Shown here in pieces: positions 36,613 through 47,150 of a stretch of DNA of 64,000 nucleotides (position 1 is the first letter of the stretch; the number at the start of each line of letters is the position of its first letter). Source of the stretch: Spirochaetota bacterium (GTDB lineage: Bacteria; Spirochaetota; Spirochaetia; Treponematales; Rectinemataceae); contig JAKLFE010000001.1 of assembly GCA_022711355.1 (NCBI GenBank), forward strand, positions 62,001-126,000. The letters run 5' to 3'. The translations under genes and the position numbers were made by a program. The notes under the pieces were generated by a model. The model was not told where the DNA came from. It searched no databases and saw nothing but the letters and a program-made list of their open reading frames with translations.

Positions 36613-37308
36613 TCACCGAGATATCGATGCCGTCACGCTGAAGCCCCGATAACCGAGGACCCCAAGCCGGTCCTCGATTCGCCGCGCTTCGGGCTCATCG
36701 AGGTCGCGGAAAACCACTCGATAATAAACACCGCACCTTTCGATTTCTGGGGACAGTCCCGCCGCCGCGAGTCGATCAATCGTTGCCTGGGCGTTTGCTC
36801 TATCCCGATACGAAGCCACTTGTATCCGCCAGACCGCGGCAACGGAGTTCCTGGGGACAGTCCCCATGGGGACTGTCCCAGATGGCACTTCTGCTCCGGC
36901 TAGGCCCCCGCCTCGCCACGCTAAAGCCTCTTCGGGAGGTAGTATCGAGAAGGAGACACGGGCCGTACCCGTAGGCAGCATGCCGATGAGGCGGGCAGCT
37001 GCCTCCGAGAGGTCGAGTATGCGATTCTTGGCGAATGGGCCGCGGTCGTTCACGCGGACCACCACGCTCGAGCCCGAATCCAGATTGCGCACGAGGAGGA
37101 AGGTCCCGAAGGGGAGGCTCCGGTGGGCGCAGGTGAGCTGCTCCTTGTCGAAGATCTCCCCGTTCGCGGTTCGGCGGCCCTGGAACTGGGCCCCGTACCA
37201 GCTCGCGACGCCCTCCTTCGCTCCGTAATCCTCCTCGGCCTGGGCCGAGGAGGAAGCGGCGACGAAGAACACGAGAAGGAGCGGTGCGAAGCTCGTGCGA
37301 ATCCCCAC
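36613..37308 (-). CDS. rlpA: RlpA-type septal lytic transglycosylase with SPOR domain
   Basis: GTG 37308 starts a signal peptide (FAPLLLVFFVAASSSAQAEE); the longer reading would overlap the upstream aminotransferase, whose stop is 25 bases away. The double-psi beta-barrel domain follows: GVASWYGAQFQGRRTANGEIFD, LTCAHRSLPFGT and VVVRVNDRGPF with the catalytic Asp, then ILDLSEAAARLIG. The C-terminal SPOR domain (from VWRIQVASYRD) targets denuded septal glycan. The linker reads PSGTVPMGTVPRNS; it is encoded by a double inverted palindrome (36852-36880), and another copy lies at 36749. Total 231 residues. Confidence 0.9.
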   Translation of the reverse strand: MGIRTSFAPLLLVFFVAASSSAQAEEDYGAKEGVASWYGAQFQGRRTANGEIFDKEQLTCAHRSLPFGTFLLVRNLDSGSSVVVRVNDRGPFAKNRILDLSEAAARLIGMLPTGTARVSFSILPPEEALAWRGGGLAGAEVPSGTVPMGTVPRNSVAAVWRIQVASYRDRANAQATIDRLAAAGLSPEIERCGVYYRVVFRDLDEPEARRIEDRLGVLGYRGFSVTASISR

Positions 37309-37333
37309 AGTAGTCCCTATGGAGAGTATCGGC

Positions 37334-38641
37334 CTAGCGCCCCGCGTCGACGAGGCTCTGGGCGGCCCGCAGGATCTCGGTGTAGAGGTCGGCGATCTGG
37401 TCGGCCTCGACCGAGGAGAATGCAACGCGGAGATAGCGGTCTTGCATCGAGATGACGCCGATCCCCTTCTCGTCGAGGAGCTTGAGCCGCAGGGCCTCGG
37501 CGGAGATGCCCGGGCACTCGAAGCTCATGAAGTAGCCCGAGTTGAAGGGCAGGGGCTTGAGGCAGGCGGGCAGCTTGGTCCGGGCGAGGAAGTCCCGGGC
37601 CTGGCGGTAGCGCTCGGCGAGGATCGCGCGGAAGCGGGCTTTTTGCTCCTCGTAGCCAGGGGAGTCGAGGGCCTTCAAGAAGATGTACTGGGCCGGGGCC
37701 GAGGAGCTCGAGACCGAGGAGCGGACGACGCCGAAGAGTTTCTTGGCCAAGGCGTCGTAGCGCTCCTCCCCGAGCCCCTTCGCGGCGAAGGTGACGAAGC
37801 CGGTCCGGAAGCCCCAGACGTAGTCTTCCTTGGTCGGCCCGTCGGCCTTGACCGCGAGGATGTTCGGGTGGAGCGCCGCGAGGCGGCCGAAGAGGGATTC
37901 ATGGAGGAGCCCCTCCTCGTACTGGAGGCCGAAGTAGGCGTCGTCGCAGACCACGAGGAGGTCCGTCCCCTCGTCAGCCACGCGCTTGAGGGCCGCGACG
38001 ATGGCCTCGGCCTCGGCGAGGGTCGGGGAGTAGCCGGTGGGATTGTTCGGGAAGTTGAGGATGCAGGCGGCCTTGCCGCGCCGCGAGCCAGCCTCGCGGA
38101 GCTTGGCCTCAAGCTCGGGCACGTTGAAGCCGCCCGCGGCGGTGAAGATCGGGTAGACGAGGCCCGCGGCCATCTTCCGCTCCTCGACGATGAGCCGGTA
38201 GTTGGGCCAGTGGAGGTCCGGAACGACGACGGTGTCGCCCGGCTCGAGGAAGAGGTCTGCGATGTAGGAGATGGCGGCGGTGAGGCCCGGGACGACGACG
38301 GGGAGGGAGTAGTCCTTGCCCGCGAGGGAGGGATTCTTGCGGGCCATCTCCTGTTTCCAGCGCTTGCGCAGGGCCAGGACTCCGCCCGTGGGCGCGTAGG
38401 CCACGGCCTCGGTCGGGCTGAGCCCCGGCAGGGAGTCGCGGACCGCGTCGAGTATCATGGGTACCCCGCCCTCGGTGGACATGCCGACCGTGGCGTTGTA
38501 GCGGGATGCCCTCGCGGAGGCTTCGGCGCTCTGGGTGATGATCCCTTTGGGGAAGTACATCCGCCTGCCCATGTCGGAGAGCAGTCGCTCGACGACCGTC
38601 CCGCCCAGGGTCTTGTTGAGCTCATCGGCCAGCGCGTTCAT
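37334..38641 (-). CDS. Class I/II PLP-dependent aminotransferase
   Basis: This 435-residue fold-type I enzyme has YAPTGGVLALRKRWKQEM (cofactor phosphate region), LNFPNNPTGYSPTLAEA (substrate/PLP Asn), CDDAYFGLQYEE (Asp and Tyr contacting PLP), and Lys in ADGPTKEDYVWGFRTGFV as the expected Schiff-base residue with the following Arg. The closest classes are aspartate- or aromatic-type aminotransferases; the substrate cannot be decided. rlpA follows 25 bases downstream on the same strand. Confidence 0.88.
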   Translation of the reverse strand: MNALADELNKTLGGTVVERLLSDMGRRMYFPKGIITQSAEASARASRYNATVGMSTEGGVPMILDAVRDSLPGLSPTEAVAYAPTGGVLALRKRWKQEMARKNPSLAGKDYSLPVVVPGLTAAISYIADLFLEPGDTVVVPDLHWPNYRLIVEERKMAAGLVYPIFTAAGGFNVPELEAKLREAGSRRGKAACILNFPNNPTGYSPTLAEAEAIVAALKRVADEGTDLLVVCDDAYFGLQYEEGLLHESLFGRLAALHPNILAVKADGPTKEDYVWGFRTGFVTFAAKGLGEERYDALAKKLFGVVRSSVSSSSAPAQYIFLKALDSPGYEEQKARFRAILAERYRQARDFLARTKLPACLKPLPFNSGYFMSFECPGISAEALRLKLLDEKGIGVISMQDRYLRVAFSSVEADQIADLYTEILRAAQSLVDAGR

Positions 38642-38721
38642 GGCTTCGGTCCTCCTCGTTAGGTCCGTCTACCCTAATAGGCTCCCGGGAAATCGTCAAG
38701 CCAGAGCTCCCCTCGCCTTCC

Positions 38722-38752
38722 TTGACATCGACCGTAGGCGAAACGTTATATT
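38722..38752 (+). promoter_or_regulatory. Promoter of the FMN-binding protein gene
   Basis: TTGACA (38722-38727) and TATATT (38747-38752) with 19 bases between them, or TTATAT with 18. The ATG at 38785 follows a GAGGAGGG ribosome binding site. Confidence 0.7.
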
Positions 38753-38784
38753 CGACTTGTCGGATTATTCTCGAGGAGGGATAC

Positions 38785-39591
38785 ATGAAGAAGATACTTG
38801 CGCTCGCCCTGGCCATGTCGGTCGCCGCGACGGCCCTCGCCTTCGGGCAGGTCAAGGCCAAGGACGGCGTCTACTTCGCCCAGGAGGAGTCCTTCTCCAA
38901 GACGGGCTGGAAGGACCAGGTCGTCGTAACCGTCGCCGGGGGCAAGATCGCCAAGGTGCTATGGAACGGCAGCTCCAACCTCCCCGGCGCGGCCGACAAG
39001 AAAAGCTACGCCGCCGCGGGCAAGTACGGCATGAAGAAGCTCGCCAAGGCGGGCGAGTGGGACCAGCAGGCCGCCGCGGCCGAGGCCTGGCTCCTGAAGT
39101 CCCAGGATCCCGGCTTCTCGAAGTTCGACAAGGACGGCAAGACCGACGCCATCAGCGGGGCGACCATGACGACCAAGGGCTTCCTCGCCCTGGTTAATAA
39201 GGCCCTCGCCGAGCCTCCTGTCGCCAAGGGCTCCTACGCCAAGGATGGCTGGTTCTACGCCGAGCAGCCCGCCTTCGACAAGAGCTCGGGCTGGAAGGAC
39301 ACCGTCCTCGTCACGGTGGTCAACGGGACGGTGGTCGACGTCCTGTGGAACGGGATTTATAAGGACGGCTCGAAGAAGTCCAAGCTCGTCGAGGCCGAGT
39401 CCGGCAAGTACGGAATGGGCAAAGTCGCCAAGAAGGGCGAGTGGAACGTCCAGGCCAAGGTCGTCCAGGACGCCATCGTCAAGGCCCAGGACCCCTCCAA
39501 GATCGCGGCGAAGAACGACGCGGTCTCCGGGGCCTCCGTCTTCCCGACCGCGGTGATCCTCGCGGCCGAGGCGCTCAAGAGCGCGAAGTAG
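38785..39591 (+). CDS. Exported tandem FMN-binding domain protein
   Basis: The product has 268 residues with a signal peptide (residues 1-20, ending LAFG). Two homologous FMN_bind repeats follow, each starting with KDGxYFAQ/KDGWFYAEQ, continuing GWKD(Q/T)V(V/L)VTV and ending in a flavinylation-type motif: DAISGATMTT near residue 133 and DAVSGASVFP near residue 252. Thr in the first motif fits covalent FMN attachment by ApbE; the second has Ser at the corresponding position followed by Val-Phe and may differ. It is probably an extracytoplasmic electron carrier or reductase subunit. The strong promoter suggests high expression. Confidence 0.87.
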   Translation: MKKILALALAMSVAATALAFGQVKAKDGVYFAQEESFSKTGWKDQVVVTVAGGKIAKVLWNGSSNLPGAADKKSYAAAGKYGMKKLAKAGEWDQQAAAAEAWLLKSQDPGFSKFDKDGKTDAISGATMTTKGFLALVNKALAEPPVAKGSYAKDGWFYAEQPAFDKSSGWKDTVLVTVVNGTVVDVLWNGIYKDGSKKSKLVEAESGKYGMGKVAKKGEWNVQAKVVQDAIVKAQDPSKIAAKNDAVSGASVFPTAVILAAEALKSAK

Positions 39592-39597
39592 GGACCT

Positions 39598-40116
39598 TTG
39601 ATCCATAGTTTCGAGGGCCGATCGCCCGAAATCCACGAGTCCGCCTTCGTCGCCTGGAACGCCGAGGTTGAAGGCGAGGTGGAGCTCGGCGAGGGCTCCT
39701 CGATCTGGTACGGCGCCACGATCCGGGCCGATATAGCGGCGATCCGGATCGGCGCCAAGTCCAATATCCAAGACGGGGCCGTCCTCCACGTCGCCGAGGG
39801 AGCGGATTGCGTCCTCGGCGACGAGGTTACCGTCGGCCACGGGGCGATCGTCCATGCCTGTACGGTCGGCGACCGCTGCCTCGTCGGCATGGGCGCGGTC
39901 ATCCTCGACGGGGCCCGGATCGGCGATGAGAGCATCGTCGGCGCCGGGGCCCTCGTCACCCAGGGTAAGGCCTTCCCTCCCCGGTCCATGATCCTCGGCA
40001 GCCCCGCCAAGGCGGTCCGGGAGCTCTCGCCCGAGGAGGTCGCCTCCTTGGGCGAGCACGCCCGGACCTACGCCCAGCTCGCCCAGCGGACCAAGGTGGG
40101 TTGCCGGCAGGTGTAA
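39598..40116 (+). CDS. Gamma-carbonic anhydrase family hexapeptide protein
   Basis: TTG 39598 is the likely start, six bases after the upstream stop; AGGGA precedes it. The 172-residue left-handed beta-helix protein has hexapeptide repeats from about residue 10 to 135. Zinc-ligand candidates are His in QDGAVLHV and two His in VTVGHGAIVHAC, as in the YrdA/CaiE-like gamma class. It is probably cytosolic. Co-directional with the FMN-binding protein and perhaps co-transcribed. Enzymatic activity in this family is often unproven. Confidence 0.9.
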   Translation: MIHSFEGRSPEIHESAFVAWNAEVEGEVELGEGSSIWYGATIRADIAAIRIGAKSNIQDGAVLHVAEGADCVLGDEVTVGHGAIVHACTVGDRCLVGMGAVILDGARIGDESIVGAGALVTQGKAFPPRSMILGSPAKAVRELSPEEVASLGEHARTYAQLAQRTKVGCRQV

Positions 40117-40196
40117 AGTGGCCATGCGCGCTTCCGATACATCTAGTAGGGGATCCGCGCCTCCTTCGAGCCCGGCGGATCCGCAAGGAGACGCGC

Positions 40197-40400
40197 ATGA
40201 GACAGTACGCCATCAAGTCCGAAGCTGCCGCCGGCCAGGATCCCTCCCTCCTCGAGCTCATCGACGAGACTGAGGGAGGCTATTTCGTCAGGATCGTACA
40301 CCGCCACGAGGACTGGGAGGACGTCCGTGAGGACTTCCTGTCCAGGGAGCTCTTCGACACCTGCCTCCGCACCGGCTACATCGCGGAGATGACCGCTTAA
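40197..40400 (+). CDS. Small conserved-looking protein, unknown
   Basis: ATG 40197 follows CAAGGAG at seven bases, giving 67 residues; the longer frame from 40101 overlaps the preceding gene. It is acidic and soluble, with the central phrase GGYFVRIVHRHEDWEDVREDFLSRELFDTC. No family is recognised. The 57-base cruciform lies 21 bases after the stop and probably serves as its terminator region. Confidence 0.65.
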   Translation: MRQYAIKSEAAAGQDPSLLELIDETEGGYFVRIVHRHEDWEDVREDFLSRELFDTCLRTGYIAEMTA

Positions 40401-40421
40401 ATCCTGTCTGGGCCGAGCGAC

Positions 40422-40478
40422 TGGGGACAGTCCCCCAGGATGTCCCGCTATTCGAGACATCCCGGGGGACTGTCCCCA
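40422..40478. repeat. 57-base cruciform of two inverted palindromes
   Basis: TGGGGACAGTCCCCC (40422) and GGGGGACTGTCCCCA (40464) face each other. Between them GGATGTC (40438) and GACATCC (40456) extend the stem, leaving an 11-base loop. The long stem has about 22 pairs, and each half can also fold on itself. It abuts the atpC stop (40479) and lies 21 bases after the small gene's stop, so it may terminate both directions. It is the largest member of the dispersed palindrome family. Confidence 0.9.
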
Positions 40479-40886
40479 CTAAAGCCGCCCCTGGCCCGCG
40501 ATCCGCATCCGGTTTCGGGCCCGCTCGGCCGCGAGCTCGGAGCTCGCGCGGAGCCAGGGCTGGGGATCCTCGGCGAGGCGCTTTTCAGCCCGGCCGAGGG
40601 CCCGCTCGGCCCGCTCGCGGTCGATCTCCTCGGGCCATTCCGCCGCGTCGGCGAAAATCTCAACCTTCCCCTGCCTGATCCTCGCGAAGCCCTCGGTCAC
40701 GGCGGCGATCCGGTCGAGCCCGGGTCCCCGTATCCGGAGGGCGCCAACGCGCAGGGGAGCGACCAGGGGCTCGTGGCCGGCGAGTATCTCGATCTCCCCG
40801 TCTGCCGTCGCGAAGGCGATCGAGGTGGCCTTCCCGGAGAAGAGGCGCCGATAGGGCGTCAGGAGCTCGAAGGCGAATTCCGGCAT
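40479..40886 (-). CDS. atpC: F-type ATP synthase epsilon subunit
   Basis: This 135-residue protein starts at ATG 40886, nine bases beyond the atpD stop. The N-terminal beta-sandwich has FELLTPYRRLFSGKATSIAFATADGEIEILAGHEPLVAPL, and the C-terminal two-helix region is Ala/Glu/Arg-rich. It is the last gene of the operon and regulates F1 rotation. The stop codon abuts the cruciform at 40422-40478. Confidence 0.93.
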   Translation of the reverse strand: MPEFAFELLTPYRRLFSGKATSIAFATADGEIEILAGHEPLVAPLRVGALRIRGPGLDRIAAVTEGFARIRQGKVEIFADAAEWPEEIDRERAERALGRAEKRLAEDPQPWLRASSELAAERARNRMRIAGQGRL

Positions 40887-40894
40887 GATCCCGC

Positions 40895-42304
<1,410 letters not shown>

Positions 42305-43174
42305 CTAGTCGCCCAGCGCGGCCGCGCCGGCGACGATCTCCGAGACCTCCCCGGTGATCGCCGCCTGCCTGGCCCGGTTGTAGACGAGGGCGAGCCTGGC
42401 CAGCATGTCCTCGGCGTTCTTCGAGGCCGAGTCCATCGCCGCCATGCGGGCCGCCTGCTCGCTCGCGAAGGCCTGGACGAGGGCCCCGTACACGACTCCC
42501 TTGAGGTACTGGGCGACGAGCACGTCGAAGACCTCCTCCGCGTCGGGCTCGTAGCGGAAGGAAGCGCCCTCCCGCTCCCTCCTCCCGCCCTCGGCGAGGA
42601 GGCGCGGGTCGAGGGGCAGGAGGGTGAGCATCTCCGGCTCGAGCCTCACCGAGGAATGCATGCGCGTGTAGACGACGCGGAACTCGTCGATCCTCCCCGC
42701 CGAGAACTGGGCCTCGACGAAGGAAGCTATCTCCTTGGCCTCGTAGACCTCGGGCTCCTTCGTGGATACGGCGAAGTCCTCGAGCAGGACGTAGTCCTTC
42801 TCCATGAAGTGGCGCTTGCCCACGGCCCCGACGGGCATGAGGATGGAGCGCGGCGGGCAGGACTCCTCGACGAAGCGGATCACCGCGTGGTTATAGCCCC
42901 CCGCGAGGCCCTTGTCCGCCGTGACGACGAGAGTGGCTACCCGCCGCGGGGCCTTGCCCGATCGCTCGTCGAACCACTTCTGGCCGTGGCCCTCGGCGTG
43001 GGCGATTATGTCGCGCATCGCGTCCCTGATGGCGTCGAAATAGGGCATGGTCTCGTCGAGCCGCCGCCTCGCCTTGCGGAGCTTGGAGGTCGAGATCAGC
43101 TTCATCGCGCCGGTGACCTGGAGGGTCTGCCGGACGCTCCGCATCCGGTTCCGGATGTCGCGCATCGTCTCCAC
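42305..43174 (-). CDS. atpG: F-type ATP synthase gamma subunit
   Basis: This 289-residue central stalk protein has the N-terminal coiled coil IRNRMRSVRQTLQVTGAMKLISTSKLRKAR and the C-terminal partner helix MAAMDSASKNAEDMLARLALVYNRARQAAITGEVSEIVAGAAAL, both strongly conserved. GTG 43174 lies one base after the atpA stop; an ATG three codons later is an alternative start. Confidence 0.95.
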   Translation of the reverse strand: METMRDIRNRMRSVRQTLQVTGAMKLISTSKLRKARRRLDETMPYFDAIRDAMRDIIAHAEGHGQKWFDERSGKAPRRVATLVVTADKGLAGGYNHAVIRFVEESCPPRSILMPVGAVGKRHFMEKDYVLLEDFAVSTKEPEVYEAKEIASFVEAQFSAGRIDEFRVVYTRMHSSVRLEPEMLTLLPLDPRLLAEGGRREREGASFRYEPDAEEVFDVLVAQYLKGVVYGALVQAFASEQAARMAAMDSASKNAEDMLARLALVYNRARQAAITGEVSEIVAGAAALGD

Positions 43175-43175
43175 G

Positions 43176-44684
43176 CTAGGCGCTCCTCCGGTGGCTGCGG
43201 AAGTCGTCCAGCGCGGCGCGCAGCTCGGCCTCGGCCTCCGCGCCGAGCTCGCCGCCGCGCAGGCTCTCGAGCAGGCCCGAGCGCTTGTAGCCGAGGTACT
43301 TCAGGAGCTGCTCGAGGAAGGGCCGGCAGTCCTCGACCTTGACGTCGGCGAGGTAGCCGTTGACCGCGGCGAACAGGACCGCGACCTCGTGGGCCAGGGT
43401 CATGGGCCGGTACTGGGGCTGCTTGAGCACCTCCACCAGGCGACGCCCGTGGGCCAGGCGGTCCTGGGTCGCCCGGTCGAGGTCCGATCCGAACTGGGCG
43501 AAGACGGCGAGCTCGCGGTACTGGGCGAGGTCGAGCCGCATGCGGCCGGCGATCTTGCGCACCGCCTTGGATTGGGCCGAGCCGCCGACGCGCGATACCG
43601 ACAGCCCCACGTTGACCGCGGGCCTGATCCCCGAGAAGAAGAGCTCGGACTCGAGGAAGACCTGCCCGTCGGTGATCGAGATCACGTTGGTCGGGATGTA
43701 GGCGGAGATGTCCCCGCCCTGGGTCTCGACGATGGGCAGGGCCGTGATGGATCCCCCGCCCTTCTCGGGCGAGAGCCTCGCCGCCCGCTCCAGGAGGCGG
43801 GAATGGAGGTAGAAGACGTCGCCGGGATAGGCCTCGCGCCCCGGGGGCCTGCGCAGGAGGAGGGAGAGGGCGCGGTAGGCCACGGCGTGCTTGGACAGGT
43901 CGTCGTACACGACCAGCACGTCGCGGCCCTCGTCCATGAAGTACTCGGCCACGGCGCAGGCCGAGTAGGGGGCGAGGTACTGGAGGGCGGCCGTGGAGGT
44001 GGCGGTGGCCGCCACGACGATCGTGTACCCGAGGGCGCCCGAGCGGCGGAAGGTCTCCACGATCTGGGCCGTCGTCGAGGCCTTCTGCCCGATGGAGGCG
44101 TAGACGCAGACGACGTCCTGCCCCTTCTGGTTGAGGATGGCGTCGACGGCGATGGCGGTCTTCCCGGTCTGCCGGTCGCCGATGATGAGCTCCCGCTGGC
44201 CGCGGCCGATGGGGACCATCGCGTCGATCGCGAGCACGCCCGTCTGCAGGGGCACCCCGACGGACTTCCGGTCGATGACCGTGGGCGCCTGGCGCTCGAC
44301 CGGCATGGAGCGGGCCGCGTCCAGGGGGCCCTTGCCGTCGAGGGGGGCGCCGAGGGGATCGATGACGCGCCCGAGGAGGCCCGGGCCCGAGGGGACCTCG
44401 GCCACGCGGCCGGTGCGCCGCGCGGTCTCGCCCTCGCGCAGCGACTCCGCCTTCGAGAACAGGACGCAGCCGACGTCGTCCTCGTCGAGGTTCATGGCCA
44501 TGGCCGTGCCGCCCGACTCGAACTCGACCAGCTCGCCGTAGGCGCAGCCGTCCAGGCCGAAGACGCGGGCGATCCCGTCGCCCGCCTGGACGACGGTCCC
44601 GATCTCGTCGCGCTCGACGCGGTCCTCGAAGGCGGCGAGCCGCTCGCGGAGGGCCGCGGCCACTTCATCGGGTCTATAGGGCAT
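43176..44684 (-). CDS. atpA: F-type ATP synthase alpha subunit
   Basis: This 502-residue regulatory nucleotide-binding subunit starts at ATG 44684, five bases after atpH. Walker [64 protein letters not shown], and the arginine-finger region [20 protein letters not shown] are present. N-terminal membrane-associated helix and C-terminal helical domain are of normal length. Confidence 0.97.
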   Translation of the reverse strand: MPYRPDEVAAALRERLAAFEDRVERDEIGTVVQAGDGIARVFGLDGCAYGELVEFESGGTAMAMNLDEDDVGCVLFSKAESLREGETARRTGRVAEVPSGPGLLGRVIDPLGAPLDGKGPLDAARSMPVERQAPTVIDRKSVGVPLQTGVLAIDAMVPIGRGQRELIIGDRQTGKTAIAVDAILNQKGQDVVCVYASIGQKASTTAQIVETFRRSGALGYTIVVAATATSTAALQYLAPYSACAVAEYFMDEGRDVLVVYDDLSKHAVAYRALSLLLRRPPGREAYPGDVFYLHSRLLERAARLSPEKGGGSITALPIVETQGGDISAYIPTNVISITDGQVFLESELFFSGIRPAVNVGLSVSRVGGSAQSKAVRKIAGRMRLDLAQYRELAVFAQFGSDLDRATQDRLAHGRRLVEVLKQPQYRPMTLAHEVAVLFAAVNGYLADVKVEDCRPFLEQLLKYLGYKRSGLLESLRGGELGAEAEAELRAALDDFRSHRRSA

Positions 44685-44689
44685 TTCTT

Positions 44690-45277
44690 TCAACCTTCCC
44701 CGCCCGCCGCGGCGGGCGGGCCGCCTGCGAGCCTGAGCCCGAGGGACTCGGCGCGGCGCGCGAGCGAGCAATCCAGACGTATCGAGCCGGAGACGAGGCG
44801 GTAGCCGGCGAGGAGCTCCGGCCGCAGGCGGAGCGAGACCCGCGCCGACCTTGAGCCCGAGTAGGCCGCCCAGGCCTCGCCGAGGGCGCTGAGGAGCCCT
44901 TCGGGCGGCTCGCGCGCGGCCTCGACCAGGACCCTCGCCACGCCCCGGGACCGGTCGAGCTCGGCGCCGTAGGCGGCGGCGACGGCGCTCAGGAGGCCAG
45001 CCCTCCCCTTGCCGACCAGGAGGGCGCAGAAGCGCGCGAAGACCGGGTCGGGCGGCTCACCCGGCCGGGGCTCGGCGGCCGAGGCCAGGAGCCCGGCCTT
45101 GCGCTCCCGGGAGACCGCGGGATCGCGGAGGAAGTCGCGCAACGCGCGCGACTCGGGGCCGGGCGCCGCGAGAACCGCGGCGATGGCCTCGAGGGCCGCG
45201 CCGTAGGCCTCGCGGCGGGCCTCGTCGGGGGCGGCCGCGAGGAGGGCCGCCGCCCAGGCGCGCCGCCTATCGGGCAC
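44690..45277 (-). CDS. atpH: F-type ATP synthase delta subunit
   Basis: This 195-residue peripheral stalk protein is identified mainly by operon position and the OSCP-like C-terminal region ([44 protein letters not shown]), which matches the usual closing beta-strand-helix motif. The N-terminal half is Ala-rich and divergent. It overlaps atpF by 11 bases. Confidence 0.88.
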   Translation of the reverse strand: MPDRRRAWAAALLAAAPDEARREAYGAALEAIAAVLAAPGPESRALRDFLRDPAVSRERKAGLLASAAEPRPGEPPDPVFARFCALLVGKGRAGLLSAVAAAYGAELDRSRGVARVLVEAAREPPEGLLSALGEAWAAYSGSRSARVSLRLRPELLAGYRLVSGSIRLDCSLARRAESLGLRLAGGPPAAAGGEG

Positions 45278-45755
45278 GGCCCGCCCCCAGCTCGCGGAGG
45301 AGGAGCTCGGCCGAGCGCTCGTCCGCCGCCTCGGCCTCGCGGCCGGCGAGGATGGCGGCGGCCTCGGCCGCGAGGGAGGCCAGCTCGCCGGCGAGGGCCT
45401 CGCGGGCCTTCGCCGCCTCGCGCTCCGCCGCCTTCCGAGCCTCCGCCCGAGAGGCCTCGGCCTCGGCCCGGGCGGCCTCGACGATGGCCTTGGCCTCCTC
45501 GCGGGCGCGCTCCTCGGCCTCCTTGCCCTGGGCCTCGGCCTCCGCCTCCGCCCCCTCGAGGAGGGAGCGGTAGAGGTCGGAGGAGGCCTCGGCGCTGAGC
45601 CGGGCGGCCTCGGCCCCCTCGAGGTCCTCCCTGATCTTCCTCGCCCGCGCGTCCAGGAAGGCCGTGAGGGGCCTCCACAGGAGCTTGCGGAGCGCGAGGT
45701 AGAGGACCGCGAGGTTGAGGATGGTGATGAAGAAGGTGACCGAGAAGTCGAGCAC
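45267..45755 (-). CDS. atpF: F-type ATP synthase b subunit
   Basis: The 162-residue protein has one N-terminal membrane anchor (SVTFFITILNLAVLYLALRKLLWRPLTAFLDARARKI) followed by a long Ala/Glu/Arg-rich coiled coil to the end. This is the typical peripheral stalk layout; a single b gene is present. Confidence 0.93.
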   Translation of the reverse strand: MLDFSVTFFITILNLAVLYLALRKLLWRPLTAFLDARARKIREDLEGAEAARLSAEASSDLYRSLLEGAEAEAEAQGKEAEERAREEAKAIVEAARAEAEASRAEARKAAEREAAKAREALAGELASLAAEAAAILAGREAEAADERSAELLLRELGAGRAR

Positions 45756-45778
45756 GGCGTTCCCCCCGGATCCCGCCC

Positions 45779-46003
45779 CTACTTGAACAGGAGCATGAGG
45801 GCGACGACGAGGCCGTAGATGGCCGTGGCCTCGGCGAGGGCGATACCGAGGAGGAAGGACCCGGTGATCTTGCCGCTGGCCTCGGGCTGGCGGGCGATGG
45901 CCTCGGAGGTCTTGCCCGTGGCCAGGCCGATCCCTATCCCCGCCCCGAGCCCGGTGAGGACCGCGATGCCGGCCCCGATGAACGCCGCGGATGAAGCTTC
46001 CAT
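45779..46003 (-). CDS. atpE: F-type ATP synthase c subunit
   Basis: The 74-residue hairpin has two spans, the conserved polar loop ARQPEA and the ion-binding Glu in [15 protein letters not shown]. The helix-1 position that is Gln in sodium-dependent c-rings is not Gln here ([12 protein letters not shown]), and the residue after Glu is Ala, so proton coupling is more likely than sodium. That assignment is an inference from known ring signatures. Confidence 0.95.
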   Translation of the reverse strand: MEASSAAFIGAGIAVLTGLGAGIGIGLATGKTSEAIARQPEASGKITGSFLLGIALAEATAIYGLVVALMLLFK

Positions 46004-46011
46004 GATCCCTC

Positions 46012-46752
46012 CTATTCGATAGCCTCGGCGATGTAGATCGTCGAGAGGAACGAGAAGACGACGGCCTGGACGAGGCCGTCGAAAAGATCGAAGTAGAGCC
46101 CGGCGATGGGCGGCAGGCCGAGCGGCATCACCGCCTCGACGAGGAGCATGATGATGTAGGCGCCGAGGATGTTGCCGAAGAGCCGGAGGGCGAGGGAGAG
46201 CGGCTTGATCGCGTATTCCATGAGGTTGAAGGGCAGCATGAAGGGCATGGGGCTCACGAGGCCCTTGGCCCAGCCCCTGAGTCCCTTGTGCCTGAAAGTC
46301 GAGCCGACGACCGTGGCGATGACCGCCGCGGCGAGGGCCGCGGTCACGTTGATATCCCTGGTCAGGGGCCTGATGAAGAAGGGCGGCTCGAAGCCGAAGC
46401 CGCCGACGGGGCTCAGCATCGGGGCGAGGTTGGCGGCGATGAGGAAGAGGAAGAGGGTGCCGAGGAAGGCGGCGTAGCTCCTGCCGTGGCGGCCGAGCTT
46501 CTCCTCCGTGATCTTGTTGACGAAGCCGACGAAGGCCTCGGCCAGGAGCTGGGGCCTGCGAGGGGCCATCCGCAGGCGCCGGACGAGGAGCCAGGAGCCG
46601 AGGATGAGGAGGGCCATGAGGGCCCAGGTGGTGATGACCGTGTCGGATATCGGGATCGAGAGGCCGAGGGCCTCGATCCTGAACACGGTCTTGATGGCGA
46701 TGGACTCGGAGATCCGCTCGCCGAGGCTCAGGGCCTCGCCGGCCTCGCTCAC
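46012..46752 (-). CDS. atpB: F-type ATP synthase a subunit
   Basis: The 246-residue protein has about five or six spans. The essential Arg lies in [22 protein letters not shown], and the C-terminal half-channel region reads [24 protein letters not shown] 46752 overlaps the upstream gene's stop by four bases. Confidence 0.95.
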   Translation of the reverse strand: MSEAGEALSLGERISESIAIKTVFRIEALGLSIPISDTVITTWALMALLILGSWLLVRRLRMAPRRPQLLAEAFVGFVNKITEEKLGRHGRSYAAFLGTLFLFLIAANLAPMLSPVGGFGFEPPFFIRPLTRDINVTAALAAAVIATVVGSTFRHKGLRGWAKGLVSPMPFMLPFNLMEYAIKPLSLALRLFGNILGAYIIMLLVEAVMPLGLPPIAGLYFDLFDGLVQAVVFSFLSTIYIAEAIE

Positions 46753-47150
46753 CGCGAGCCTCCCGGGCAGGCTGCCCCCGGGCGGAGGGCCGAGGCGAGG
46801 GCCTCGCCCGAGAGCCAGGCCGGCCCGGCGAGGGCGGCGGCGGCGGCCCAGGGCAGGGAGGGCCGGGACAGGCGCCCGACGAGGGCGAGGGCGAGGGCCA
46901 GGGCCATGAAGGCCGCCGCCCAGGCGAGGGCGGGGATGGCCGGGCCCGTCCCCCGGGCCCGGCCGAGGGAGGAGGCGAAGGCGGCCATCGCGAGGTAGCG
47001 CAGGAGGGCCAGGGCCGAGACCGCGGCCGCCGCGATCGCCGCCGCCGGGGAGGAGGCGAGGGCGGCGAGGGCCAGGGCGGCGTGGAAGGCCGCGAGGCGG
47101 AGGGCGGCGGGCCGAGAGAGGGCGTAGAGCGAGTCCATATCCGGCCTCAT
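46749..47150 (-). CDS. AtpI-position small membrane protein
   Basis: This 133-residue, Ala/Leu-rich protein has about four predicted spans. ATG 47150 overlaps the upstream stop by four bases, and its own stop overlaps atpB by four, so it is translationally coupled on both sides. The position at the head of an F-type operon and the topology are those of AtpI, which aids c-ring assembly, but I see no sequence signature strong enough to name it. Confidence 0.65.
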   Translation of the reverse strand: MRPDMDSLYALSRPAALRLAAFHAALALAALASSPAAAIAAAAVSALALLRYLAMAAFASSLGRARGTGPAIPALAWAAAFMALALALALVGRLSRPSLPWAAAAALAGPAWLSGEALASALRPGAACPGGSR

